In this document: piece by piece, positions 16,351 to 24,277 of the stretch
How the letters are laid out: each line of letters opens with the position of its first letter
How positions within the stretch are numbered: position 1 is the stretch's first letter
Assembly: GCA_037481875.1 (NCBI GenBank)
Contig: JBBFKY010000001.1
Location: 530,706 to 594,705 of the forward strand
Length of the DNA: 64,000 nt
Source: Desulfosoma sp.
GTDB taxonomy: Bacteria > Desulfobacterota > Syntrophobacteria > Syntrophobacterales > DSM-9756
Reading direction: 5' to 3'
Translations under genes and position numbers: made by a program
Notes under the pieces: generated by a model
Seen by the model: only the letters and a program-made list of their open reading frames with translations
What the model was told of the DNA's origin: nothing
Databases searched by the model: none

Positions 16351-16599
16351 ATGAAAAGAGGCCTGATTGTCTATGTGACCGGAGGCGGAGAACTTTACGA
16401 AGACAGCTGGGGATCCTATGCGTGCATGGATCGGTTCGGCGCCGATGTGGTGGCTGTTGCACACACGGAGTTTGACATCGCTGAAAACTGGTGGCGCATG
16501 GTCACTCGCGGTATGCAGGAAATTCTCTGTGTCCGAGCGCAGGTGGACAGCGAACTTGGCATGTCCATTATCGGGGATCCGCTTCGTATCTGCGGCTGA
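16351..16599 (+). CDS. Unknown 82-aa protein under B12-riboswitch control
   Basis: Starts at ATG 16351 with GGAGGAG 5 bp upstream. The product begins MKRGLIVYVTGGGELYEDSW and contains ACMDRFGADVVAVAHTEFDI and ends IIGDPLRICG. I do not recognise a family; the opening beta-strand plus Gly-rich turn looks like half of an alpha/beta fold. Because it lies between a cobalamin riboswitch and cbiK it is probably linked to cobalt, corrinoid or tetrapyrrole handling. The stop is a UGA followed by A-rich sequence with no hairpin at SECIS distance, so it was taken as a real stop. Confidence 0.75.
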   Translation: MKRGLIVYVTGGGELYEDSWGSYACMDRFGADVVAVAHTEFDIAENWWRMVTRGMQEILCVRAQVDSELGMSIIGDPLRICG

Positions 16600-16648
16600 A
16601 AAAAGTTTTTCAGGTGACACGCTTTACATGGGATGGGAGGAATAGTTT

Positions 16649-17566
16649 ATGATGACACGGTTCCTGGGAAATGCATTTTCTTTTCTGGGCATGCTGGTTG
16701 TGCTGTCGGTGGTTTTGGGAAGCGTGGGGGCGGGGACGGCTATGGGAAAACAGAAATCCGGACAAGAAGTGAAACCTGTCATCCTTGTGGTGGCTTTTGG
16801 AACAAGTGTGCCGGAAGCTCAAAAAGCCTATGACGCCATCGACCAGCAGATCGCAAAAGCTTTTCCATCCATGGAAAAGCGCTGGGCCTACACCTCCAGC
16901 ATTATTCGAAAAAAACTTCGATCTCAGGGAACATTCATTGATTCTCCGGAAACGGCCTTAGCCAAACTCATGGAGGACGGCTACACGCACGTCGCCGTCA
17001 TGTCCCTGCATGTGATTCCGGGAGCTGAATTTCATGATCTTTACATGAACGCCCGCCTGTTCACGCAAATGGCGGGCGGCTTTAAGAAGGTCACTTTCGC
17101 TCGCCCCTTGCTTTCATCAGCCGAGGACATGCTTGAAACGGTACGGGCGATGGCTGAAAGTGTGCCTTCCGAACGTCGGCCTGAAGAACCAGTGATTTTC
17201 ATGGGGCATGGAAGTGAACATCATCCCGCGGACACGGTCTATGTGGCCATGGAGGCCTATTTTAGAAAACACGATAAAAACATGTTCCTTGCCACCGTCG
17301 ACGGCTCTCCCACCTTTGACGAGGTTCTGGCTGGCTTGCAAAACCGTGGCGTGAAGAAAGCCTATCTTGTTCCCTTTATGGTCGTGGCCGGCGATCATGC
17401 TCGCAACGACATGGCAGGGGATGATCCCGACAGTTGGAAATCTCAACTGGCGGCCAAAGGCATCAAGGCCGTTCCCGTTTTTCGCGGCATGGGAGAAATT
17501 CCGGCAGTGGTCAATATTTGGATTCGTCACCTGCGCTCTGCCGTGGACGCTTTGGGAATACCGTAA
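16649..17566 (+). CDS. cbiK: Periplasmic sirohydrochlorin cobaltochelatase CbiK
   Basis: 305 aa class II chelatase that inserts Co2+ into sirohydrochlorin for anaerobic B12 synthesis. The first ~33 residues are a signal peptide, so this is the periplasmic CbiK form known from Desulfovibrio, which can also bind haem. Mature motifs include VILVVAFGTSVPEAQKAYD, the active-site His segments MSLHVIPGAEFHD and MGHGSEHHPAD, and VPFMVVAGDHARNDMAGDD. Start ATG 16649 follows GGGAGGA by 7 bp. It is the second gene behind the B12 riboswitch. Its 3' end overlaps the convergent QueG-like gene by 40 bp. Confidence 0.93.
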   Translation: MMTRFLGNAFSFLGMLVVLSVVLGSVGAGTAMGKQKSGQEVKPVILVVAFGTSVPEAQKAYDAIDQQIAKAFPSMEKRWAYTSSIIRKKLRSQGTFIDSPETALAKLMEDGYTHVAVMSLHVIPGAEFHDLYMNARLFTQMAGGFKKVTFARPLLSSAEDMLETVRAMAESVPSERRPEEPVIFMGHGSEHHPADTVYVAMEAYFRKHDKNMFLATVDGSPTFDEVLAGLQNRGVKKAYLVPFMVVAGDHARNDMAGDDPDSWKSQLAAKGIKAVPVFRGMGEIPAVVNIWIRHLRSAVDALGIP

Positions 17567-18312
17567 CTGCAGGGCACGTTCGCCACGCATTTCCCGCAGA
17601 CGTCCACCAAGGGAAGATCGTTGTAATGACGATCATTTTCCAAAAGTTGGGCGTAACAGCGATGTCGGTCCAGACCGTCGGCGGTGAGCGCGCCGTAAAC
17701 GCAGCGACGCACACATACCTCGCAGGTATGGCCGGATTTGGCGAGGCAATACTCCGCGGGTTGGCGTGGTGTCGGCTCTATGGGCTTGGATGTCACCAGG
17801 CTTCCTAGTCGGCCGCACGCCCCCTGTTCCGTAATAAGCTGATGGTGGATTCCAAAAGTTCCCAATCCGGCGATGTAGCCGAGGTGCTTATGAGACCACC
17901 GGCTCACCAATCGTTTTTCGTCGAAATTGTGCGTCGCCGGCGTCACGGCGCTCTCGTAGCCTTCTTGGGCCAGACGATCGTGCATAGCCGACGAAATTTC
18001 GGCGATCAAAGCGTTGGTGGCCACGTAGGCTTCGGCCCAGGATCGAGCCGCGTAGGGTTTTTCCTTATGATTTTCCTTGGCAAGGCTTTCTTGAAAAGGA
18101 AGAAAAAATACGATCACGGAAACGGCGTTGGCAAGCAGGTCTTGAGGCAAGGCGTGATCGGGTGTGGTCACGAGCCGAAGTTTTTCAAAAAGAGGATCAT
18201 GAACGTGAGCGATCCCGACACATGCCGGAAGCCTCCAATAGGAACGGCCGCCATGACGGTCGGCCCAAAGCTGGATTCGGTCTTCAATGATTTGATGCCA
18301 TTCTGACCTCAT
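17527..18312 (-). CDS. Epoxyqueuosine reductase-like iron-sulfur protein
   Basis: 261 aa related to QueG and to reductive-dehalogenase-type Fe-S modules. The C-terminal half has two cysteine clusters, CEVCVRRCVYGAL and DVCGKCVANVPCSYG, plausible for two 4Fe-4S centres; the N-terminal half lacks the full QueG corrinoid-binding length. It is shorter than true QueG, so epoxyqueuosine reduction is not assured. Placement next to the corrinoid genes is suggestive because this superfamily uses cobalamin. Start ATG 18312 is followed by MRSEWHQIIEDRIQLW. Confidence 0.75.
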   Translation of the reverse strand: MRSEWHQIIEDRIQLWADRHGGRSYWRLPACVGIAHVHDPLFEKLRLVTTPDHALPQDLLANAVSVIVFFLPFQESLAKENHKEKPYAARSWAEAYVATNALIAEISSAMHDRLAQEGYESAVTPATHNFDEKRLVSRWSHKHLGYIAGLGTFGIHHQLITEQGACGRLGSLVTSKPIEPTPRQPAEYCLAKSGHTCEVCVRRCVYGALTADGLDRHRCYAQLLENDRHYNDLPLVDVCGKCVANVPCSYGIPKASTAERR

Positions 18313-18449
18313 GGGAATCCCCCTATGGAAGATGCGTCACACAAAACCGCCGGTTTTTTCCTCCATTGCGTTCGCTGGATCAAGCCTTTAGAATGCAAGA
18401 GTCTTGGAAAGCGAAAATGTGAAATGTCCGAAGAAGCTTTGGTGTTTGC

Positions 18450-18944
18450 ATGGCGAAGGATTTTTCCGGTTCTTTGTCCGAGGCATCCCGTGCGGATCGA
18501 ACAGCGCGCCGATGGGATCTTGTGGTGACTGTTTCCATGGCGCTCCTGCTGCTCATACCCATCCCCTTCGTTCAGTTTCGATCCTGGCCTGAAAGACGCC
18601 TGATTTTGGAACGTCCTGTGCTCCCCTGGAGTTCTTTTCGCCTATGCTACCGGCCTCTGGATACGGATCAGCCTGTGGTGGAGCAGTACCGATTTGACCG
18701 TTCAGGCCGCTTGAACCCGCCCTTGGCACCCGGTGTTTTTCCCATGGTCCTGGAATCTCGTGAACCCCCTATGCTGCAATGGCAGAAGCATCCGGAAATG
18801 GGACTGCAGGATCTTCATACCCAGGCAAGCTTTTTGGATATCACCGTCCGATGGCAGCCCGTGCTGGCCTATCCTTTGAGAATGCTTAAGGACGCATGGA
18901 AGGATCATCCTTTGGGATCCCAAGGAGGGGGAGCCAGGCGATAG
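18450..18944 (+). CDS. Hypothetical membrane-anchored protein
   Basis: 164 aa with a basic N-terminus and one transmembrane helix (DLVVTVSMALLLLIPIPFV, about residues 23-41), then a soluble region with FRLCYRPLDTDQPVVEQYRF that weakly recalls DUF1850 proteins. No family can be assigned firmly. Its last 40 bp overlap the convergent TPR gene. The start has no strong ribosome-binding site. Confidence 0.55.
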   Translation: MAKDFSGSLSEASRADRTARRWDLVVTVSMALLLLIPIPFVQFRSWPERRLILERPVLPWSSFRLCYRPLDTDQPVVEQYRFDRSGRLNPPLAPGVFPMVLESREPPMLQWQKHPEMGLQDLHTQASFLDITVRWQPVLAYPLRMLKDAWKDHPLGSQGGGARR

Positions 18945-19459
18945 ATCACTCGAATTCTTTCCGGATTGACCCCTTCATCCAAAAGGGCCACGATACGTCG
19001 AAGACTGCGCCTGAGTCTATAAAGGGCGGCGTAAGAAGCCATCAAGTCGAAAGGGGCTCGGTTCATCTTGGGATAAGCCTTTTCAAAGACTTTCAAAGCT
19101 TCATCCAATCGTGCCAACCCCTGGCGATAGTCGTTTTCCAACATGGAGACGGAAACGAGGTTGCTCAAAAGGCCAAAACACAGGACGGAATCGTCGGCAC
19201 ACACTTCCAGGCCTTCTTGAAGAAGGTTTCGAGCCTTCTCCGTGGCGTGATGATGCAGGTAAAGATAGCCCAGATCCCGACAGAGGCGGCCTTGAAGATC
19301 CCGAAAACCATGGCGCCTCGCCAGATCCAAAGCCTGCTGATAATAACGAATGGCTTTGATGAAATGACGATGGCTGCAGGCCTGATCCCCTTGATGCATC
19401 CAGATCAAAACTTGATCTCGATCCGGCTGCCGGTCCGGGGGGTCATGAGGAGGGTTCAC
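18905..19459 (-). CDS. TPR-repeat protein
   Basis: 184 aa, mostly helical pairs matching tetratricopeptide repeats: HFIKAIRYYQQALDLARRHG, GYLYLHHHATEKARNLLQEG and YRQGLARLDEALKVFEKAYP, about residues 20-140. No signal peptide and no catalytic motif, so a cytoplasmic scaffold. It starts 16 bp after the flippase-like gene and is probably co-transcribed with it. Confidence 0.75.
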   Translation of the reverse strand: MNPPHDPPDRQPDRDQVLIWMHQGDQACSHRHFIKAIRYYQQALDLARRHGFRDLQGRLCRDLGYLYLHHHATEKARNLLQEGLEVCADDSVLCFGLLSNLVSVSMLENDYRQGLARLDEALKVFEKAYPKMNRAPFDLMASYAALYRLRRSLRRIVALLDEGVNPERIRVIYRLAPPPWDPKG

Positions 19460-19475
19460 CGAAGAACTCCTTGAT

Positions 19476-20513
19476 TCATGCGGGCTCGTGAAGCTGTAGA
19501 TAGGGAAATACGTGTCGGCTCACCAGAAAACTCACAGCCAAAGGCAGCCAATAGTAGGCGAACCGATACAAGAGCACGGCCAAAAGAGCTTGGTTGTAGT
19601 CTTTACCCAAAAGATAAAAGGCCCCGGCCATGGACCCTTCCATCATTCCAAGGGAAACGGGCGTGATGGAAAACAACCCGGCAAAGATTCCGACAGAAAA
19701 CCCTACGGCCAGTTCGTTCAAAGATACGGCACATCCGACGGCTTTGAAGGAGAACTTGAGACACAAAAACATGAACAACCAGTCTAAGGCCGCGTAGACA
19801 ACAGGCCCTGCAAGCCGAGAGGTGTTCTGCAACACTAGCGTCATGCTTTCATCAAAATTCTGAAAAAACACTTCCGCCTTCTTGGGAAAAATCCATTGAG
19901 GTTTTTTAAGGATCAAGGCGAACCGATGAAAAGCTCGAAGGCTCAAGTCCCACATTCGACGACGAAAGGTAGGGCTGATGAGAATCTGAAAGGTAACCCA
20001 GGTGAAGAGCAAAGCGAACCCCATCACCAGGACGGCTATTCCCAATTGTTTGGCGTGAAGCTGCGTGTGTCCGTAAAGATAAAAAAAACCGAGATAGATC
20101 AAAAGAACGGCGACGGTATTGGTCAAGAATCCATGGACCATGGAAATGCTCAGGGTGCGGCTGGCGGGGATGCGTTGTTGGCTGAGAAGGTAGACTTTCA
20201 AGGCAAGACCGCTAAGTCCGCCGACGGGCATGAGGTAGTTAACGCAGCAGGAAACAAGGGAGAGGGAAAGGACCAACCCCATAGGACGGCGATGATCCAG
20301 GGTTTTCAGCAGCTCAAAAAGCACCATGCCCATGAATACATAACTGACCACACTGGCTCCGAGGGCTGTCACGGCCCACAATGGCTCAATTTCACTAAGC
20401 CTTTTGGACAGAACGGGAAAATCCGCTTGCCAGATGACAAAAGTAAAAAGAGCACCCCCCACGAGGGTGGCGATCCATAAGCGGATGCGACGACGCGCAA
20501 GCACACTCACCAT
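19476..20513 (-). CDS. Lysylphosphatidylglycerol synthase TM-region (UPF0104) membrane protein
   Basis: 345 aa, about eight hydrophobic helices, no soluble domain. It matches the UPF0104/AglD-like transmembrane family: QADFPVLSKRLSEIEPLWAV at the start, the polar motif MPVGGLSGLALKVYLL, and NELAVGFSVGIFAGLFSITP followed by GSMAGAFYLLG near the end. Members are predicted lipid flippases or relatives of the MprF membrane part; no aminoacyltransferase half is present here. Confidence 0.85.
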   Translation of the reverse strand: MVSVLARRRIRLWIATLVGGALFTFVIWQADFPVLSKRLSEIEPLWAVTALGASVVSYVFMGMVLFELLKTLDHRRPMGLVLSLSLVSCCVNYLMPVGGLSGLALKVYLLSQQRIPASRTLSISMVHGFLTNTVAVLLIYLGFFYLYGHTQLHAKQLGIAVLVMGFALLFTWVTFQILISPTFRRRMWDLSLRAFHRFALILKKPQWIFPKKAEVFFQNFDESMTLVLQNTSRLAGPVVYAALDWLFMFLCLKFSFKAVGCAVSLNELAVGFSVGIFAGLFSITPVSLGMMEGSMAGAFYLLGKDYNQALLAVLLYRFAYYWLPLAVSFLVSRHVFPYLQLHEPA

Positions 20514-20746
20514 GGGCTCCTCAAAGTCGACACATGTCTCAGCACACTCCCCCTCTTACCAAAGCTGCAAGTCTCAGAAAAGTCGATCTTTAAGGTTCCT
20601 TGGAAGGATGTTCGAAAAGACTCCGGCTGTCTTGTCGATCACGGCTTCAAAAATTCGAGATATTCATGCTTGCGAAAGAAGCCTATTCGACGTTACTCAC
20701 GGGTAACAACTAAGGGTATGAAAAAAGAATAAGAGGTCGGGATCCC

Positions 20747-21616
20747 ATGGCAGCGAAACACCATGAATATTCCCCCGAAGAAGTGCTTGCCATGGTGGGA
20801 ACCATTCCCACCTTTCCCAACGCCGTCTCTCAGCTCATGAAACAGCTCAAAGATCCGGACACCGACCTCGATGAGATTGCTTCCACGATTTCCGGAGATC
20901 CCGGCTTGTGCGTCCAGGTGTTGCGCATGGCCAATTCCCCCTTATACAGACCCGGGTTCTCTTCACCGATAACCCTGAGCATTTTCCGGGCTGTACAGTT
21001 GCTAGGGCGAAAGGTCATGGTATCCGCTGTTTTGAGCCATGCCCTGCGAGGCATGATTCGCCATTCGTCCCTGGCGGAAAAACTGCTTTGGGAACACGCC
21101 ATAGCGTGTGCTGTCATCACCGCCGAAGTCGTCCGTCTCATGGGATCCAAGAACGTAGAAACCGCCTACGTGTGCGGGCTTTTACACGACGTTGGTAAGA
21201 TGATCATGTGCCTAAAGTTTCCGGGAGACATGCACGCCATTTTGGAAGACCAGTACAACCAGCCTTTGGACGAAGACTCGGTCCTTTCTTCCGTGGCCAT
21301 GGAAAGAGAACGTCTTGGTATCGACCATAGCCGCGTCGGTGCCGTGTGCCTCAATGTCTGGCAGTGCGGCGAGGAAGCCGCCGTCGCCTCTGCCTATCAC
21401 CACCGCCCAAAAGATGCCGGAGGAAGGTCTGTCTGGCCCGCCGTGGTCCGCCTGGCTGACCTTTTCTCCCATAAAATGGAATACGGCCCCATTCGTCGCC
21501 CTCTGATGGATCTCGGGCCCCTGGAAAGAGCCCTACGTCTTGACCGTTCCCAAATGGGTCAATACTTGGAACGCTGGCGTAGCAAGATTGAGGAAACCCT
21601 CCTCACCTTTTCTTAA
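20747..21616 (+). CDS. HDOD domain protein
   Basis: 289 aa. Residues about 15-215 form an HDOD domain (IPTFPNAVSQLMKQLKDPDT, then DPGLCVQVLRMANSPLYRPG, then YVCGLLHDVGKMIMC). The HD residues of the related phosphodiesterases are partly kept (HDVGK) but no GGDEF or EAL domain is attached. HDOD proteins act as signalling scaffolds. Single gene with its own promoter region upstream (20514-20746). Confidence 0.88.
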   Translation: MAAKHHEYSPEEVLAMVGTIPTFPNAVSQLMKQLKDPDTDLDEIASTISGDPGLCVQVLRMANSPLYRPGFSSPITLSIFRAVQLLGRKVMVSAVLSHALRGMIRHSSLAEKLLWEHAIACAVITAEVVRLMGSKNVETAYVCGLLHDVGKMIMCLKFPGDMHAILEDQYNQPLDEDSVLSSVAMERERLGIDHSRVGAVCLNVWQCGEEAAVASAYHHRPKDAGGRSVWPAVVRLADLFSHKMEYGPIRRPLMDLGPLERALRLDRSQMGQYLERWRSKIEETLLTFS

Positions 21617-21684
21617 AGGGCTCCCTTAGGGCACGCCGACTCGCCATCTCCTTCAAACCGATCGATCCCGAGGGCAAGCTCATA

Positions 21685-21706
21685 GAAAAAGGCCCTTTCG
21701 GGCCTT
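21685..21706 (-). terminator. Terminator after tRNA-Gly
   Basis: Minus strand AAGGCCC-GAAA-GGGCCTT followed by a T-run, located 17 bp beyond the tRNA-Gly 3' end. A GNRA-type tetraloop caps a 7-bp GC-rich stem. Confidence 0.85.
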
Positions 21707-21722
21707 CTATGAAACGGCTGTC

Positions 21723-21799
21723 TGGAGCGGGAGACGGGCTTCGAACCCGCGACCCTCAGCTTGGAAGGCTGATGCTCTAGCCAGCTGAGCTACTCCCGC
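21723..21799 (-). tRNA. tRNA-Gly (anticodon TCC)
   Basis: Complete cloverleaf on the minus strand: acceptor GCGGGAG with CTCCCGC, D-arm AGCTCAGCTGGCTAGAGC, anticodon loop CTTCCAA giving TCC, T-loop GGTTCGAAGCC, discriminator T and encoded CCA. Confidence 0.96.
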
Positions 21800-21959
21800 T
21801 CGACATGTTCTTTTTAGCATAGCCTTTCATGCGTTTTCAACGAGAATTTTGTCTTGCTTTTTGACCCAGAAAGTGGGATTCGATGTCATGAAACAATGTT
21901 TGCCCTTCAGGTTGGGTTCAGGGGAGCGCCTTTGTTTTTTGACGCTGAGAGGAGGTCCC

Positions 21960-22955
21960 ATGGAAAAGTATTTTCGAGAGTTCATGGATCAGGTGAACAT
22001 GTTGGCCGTATTTAAGGCTCGACGTGTGCTGCAGCGTGTCCTGCCTCCAACCCTTTTGGCCCGTTATGAAAGGCTTTCTGCGGACTTGGGGGCGGATATT
22101 TATATAAAACATGAAAACCATTTGCCCACCAATTCCTTTAAAGTACGTGGCGCTGTGAATTTTATGGCCCATGTCACTCCGGAGATTGAGCGCTCGGGCA
22201 TTGTGGTGGCGACTCGAGGCAACCACGGCATGGCGGTGGCTTGGGCGGCTCGAGAGAAGGGCATCTTTTGCAATGTGGTAGTGCCTGAAGGCAATGATCC
22301 GGAAATCAACGCCGAGATTACCTCTTATGGGGCGCAGCTCATTGTCAAGGGGGCTGACTTTTACGAAGCCCAGGATTACTGCGAGGAGTTGGCGGAAAAT
22401 GCCGGCTACTATTATCTCAGACAGGGTAACGATCCCCACTTGATCACCGGCACGGCGGTTATGGGTTTGGAGATTTTTGAAGAACTGCCGGAGGTGGAGG
22501 TAATCCTTATGCCTATTGGAGGCGGCACGGGGTGTGCGGCTCTGGCCACGGTGATTCGCGGCATCAATCCCAACGTGGAGCTCATCGGGGTGCAGGCCCA
22601 GAACGTGCCTTCCTTTTACGAATCATGGAAGCGTAAAGAAAAAGTCACGGTGCCTTCGGCGCACACCGTCGCGGATGGGCTGGCGGCTCGATCGGTTTTT
22701 GAGGTTCCCTTTTTGCTTCTAAAAGATGTCGTCAGCGATGTGGTGTTGCTGACGGAAGAGGAGCTCATCGATGGGGTGCGGCTGGCTTTGCGCTACACCC
22801 ACAATCTGGCGGAAGTGGCCGGAGCGGCGGCTCTAGCGGCGGCTTACAAGATTCGAGAACGTCTTGCAGGTAAAAAAGTTGTGGTGGTCATGACGGGTGG
22901 CAACATGACTTACGGAAAGCTGGAAAAGATACTGGCCGAACACGGGGCTGGATGA
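21960..22955 (+). CDS. Threonine/serine dehydratase (PLP fold type II)
   Basis: 331 aa PLP enzyme that deaminates threonine to 2-oxobutyrate (or serine to pyruvate). The PLP lysine is Lys61 in PTNSFKVRGA, the phosphate-binding loop is PIGGGTG about residue 182, and the C-terminal segment is VVVVMTGGNM. It lacks the C-terminal ACT-like regulatory domain of IlvA, so it resembles the catabolic TdcB type. I chose ATG 21960 with AGGAGG just upstream, over the longer frame from 21849. Related folds such as hydroxyaspartate or hydroxyectoine lyases cannot be excluded. Confidence 0.85.
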   Translation: MEKYFREFMDQVNMLAVFKARRVLQRVLPPTLLARYERLSADLGADIYIKHENHLPTNSFKVRGAVNFMAHVTPEIERSGIVVATRGNHGMAVAWAAREKGIFCNVVVPEGNDPEINAEITSYGAQLIVKGADFYEAQDYCEELAENAGYYYLRQGNDPHLITGTAVMGLEIFEELPEVEVILMPIGGGTGCAALATVIRGINPNVELIGVQAQNVPSFYESWKRKEKVTVPSAHTVADGLAARSVFEVPFLLLKDVVSDVVLLTEEELIDGVRLALRYTHNLAEVAGAAALAAAYKIRERLAGKKVVVVMTGGNMTYGKLEKILAEHGAG

Positions 22956-23072
22956 CCCTCAAAAACGTGGCGTCAAGAAAGAAGGCGCGGCGCAATTCCT
23001 CGGTATTTTGAAGGGGGTAGGGTCTTTTCAGTCAGGTTCCAGGTTCCGGGCAAGATCCTTTCATGATAGGGT

Positions 23073-23627
23073 TTAGGCTGCCGAGCGGCCTTCCAGCACC
23101 ACTTTGTCCGCACCGTCCTTTTCTTCCAGGTAGACGTTCACTTGTTGATCGGGTCGAGTTTTCAGCTCCAGACCCACGAAATGGGCACAGATGGGCAATT
23201 CTCGATGGCCGCGATCCACCAAAGCGGCCACGCGAACCCTTTTCGGCCGACCGTAATCCATGAGGGCATCCAGAGCTGCGCGAATGGTCCGCCCGGTAAA
23301 AAGGACGTCATCGACCAGGACGATGTCTTTGTCTTCCAAGGAAAAAGGAAGCACTGTGGCACGTACCTTTGGTTGAATGTGTAGTCGGGACCAGTCGTCA
23401 CGGTAGAGATTAATGTCCAGGGTCCCAATGGGCACGTTAAGGCCGTATTTCTTTTGCAAAATCTTCCCTAAACGCCGTGCCAGAAAGACTCCTCTCGTGT
23501 GGATTCCCACAAGGGCCAAAATGGAAGGGTCATCGGCTTCCTGATAAATGTCCTGAGCGATGCGCTCGAGAGCTCGACTCATCGCGTCGGTTTCCATAAC
23601 CACATGATCGTGTGCCTGTGCTTCCAT
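23073..23627 (-). CDS. pyrR: Bifunctional pyr-operon regulator/uracil phosphoribosyltransferase PyrR
   Basis: 184 aa PRTase-fold protein that senses UMP/PRPP and can also make UMP from uracil. The PRPP loop DIVLVDDVLFTGRTIRAALD is intact, as are the LVGIHTRGVFLARRL segment and VDRGHRELPI. I chose ATG 23627 (GCAGGAAAG nearby) over the longer frame. The gene stands alone with its own promoter and an attenuator-like terminator in the leader; no other pyr gene is in the window. Confidence 0.92.
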   Translation of the reverse strand: MEAQAHDHVVMETDAMSRALERIAQDIYQEADDPSILALVGIHTRGVFLARRLGKILQKKYGLNVPIGTLDINLYRDDWSRLHIQPKVRATVLPFSLEDKDIVLVDDVLFTGRTIRAALDALMDYGRPKRVRVAALVDRGHRELPICAHFVGLELKTRPDQQVNVYLEEKDGADKVVLEGRSAA

Positions 23628-23660
23628 GAACTTTCCTGCCGTACCGTATGGAGTGGAAAG

Positions 23661-23684
23661 AAAAAAGGCGCCTTTTTCGGCACC
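23661..23684 (-). terminator. Attenuator-like terminator in the pyrR leader
   Basis: Minus strand GGTGCC-GAAAAA-GGCGCC stem-loop followed by six T. It lies between the predicted promoter and the pyrR start codon 34 bp away, so readthrough must be needed for pyrR expression. I could not identify the classical PyrR-binding loop in the short leader. Confidence 0.75.
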
Positions 23685-23719
23685 CGTGGCGCGCAAACAA
23701 TAAATGCATGTTCACCTTT

Positions 23720-23748
23720 AACTTAGGAAAGATCGACACCCTTGTCAA
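23720..23748 (-). promoter_or_regulatory. Sigma-70-type promoter of pyrR
   Basis: TTGACA (23748-23743) and TAAGTT (23725-23720) on the minus strand with 17 bp between them. This would start transcription near 23713, giving a leader of about 85 nt that contains the terminator. Confidence 0.65.
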
Positions 23749-24277
23749 TCATTTCGAAAGCCCACAATGCGGAGAAAATATTAAGCCTGAAGCCGGCGGA
23801 TTACGGGGGCTCGAGGGCGGACACCTCGGTCCGCACCACAGAGGTCTGTGGTGACCCATGGCCTATGGGGGCGTCCCGGCGGGGTGGATTCATGCGGCGC
23901 GGCAAAACCCTGTAGGGGCGCCCGGGTGTGTGCGCTCCAAAAACCTGCCTCGGTGCGATGTCTTTTTCGGCGGACACATCGGTCCGCTCCTACACGATGT
24001 GGACAAAAGGTGCACAAAGGATGGTCTGAGGGGGAACCCATTGGCATGGCCCCAGTTTAGAATCCTCTGGGCGGCCCGGTGTGTCCGCCCCAAAACTCCT
24101 GGGTTAAACCGATTCCCCGGTGAGCCTCGAAACGCGTATGATGCCCGTCAGAAGGGTGCAGGCCGCTTCTTGACGAGGGAATCAAACCTCTGGTAAGGGG
24201 CTGCGAACACCAACCGCGTGCACCGCTGCGCAGGTAGTCAAGCCATTGAAGGCTTTGCTTGAAAAAGGAGATGTTCC
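23749..24277. other. Gene-free region with GCGGAC-N6-GTCCGC palindromes
   Basis: No coding frame is convincing. Two copies of a palindromic element are seen at 23817-23834 and 23970-23987 and a weaker relative at 24070-24089; a separate 8-bp inverted repeat CACCACAG-AGGT-CTGTGGTG lies at 23834-23853. The whole block looks like repeat-derived intergenic DNA. Confidence 0.6.

Noticed and set aside
16597-16599. UGA of the 82-aa gene as a selenocysteine codon
   Set aside because: No hairpin at SECIS distance and only a few codons would follow.
23530-23709. Leader peptide overlapping the pyrR attenuator, as in pyrBI
   Set aside because: A frame starts at 23709, but its apparent ribosome-binding site would lie upstream of the predicted transcription start, and the frame runs far into pyrR.
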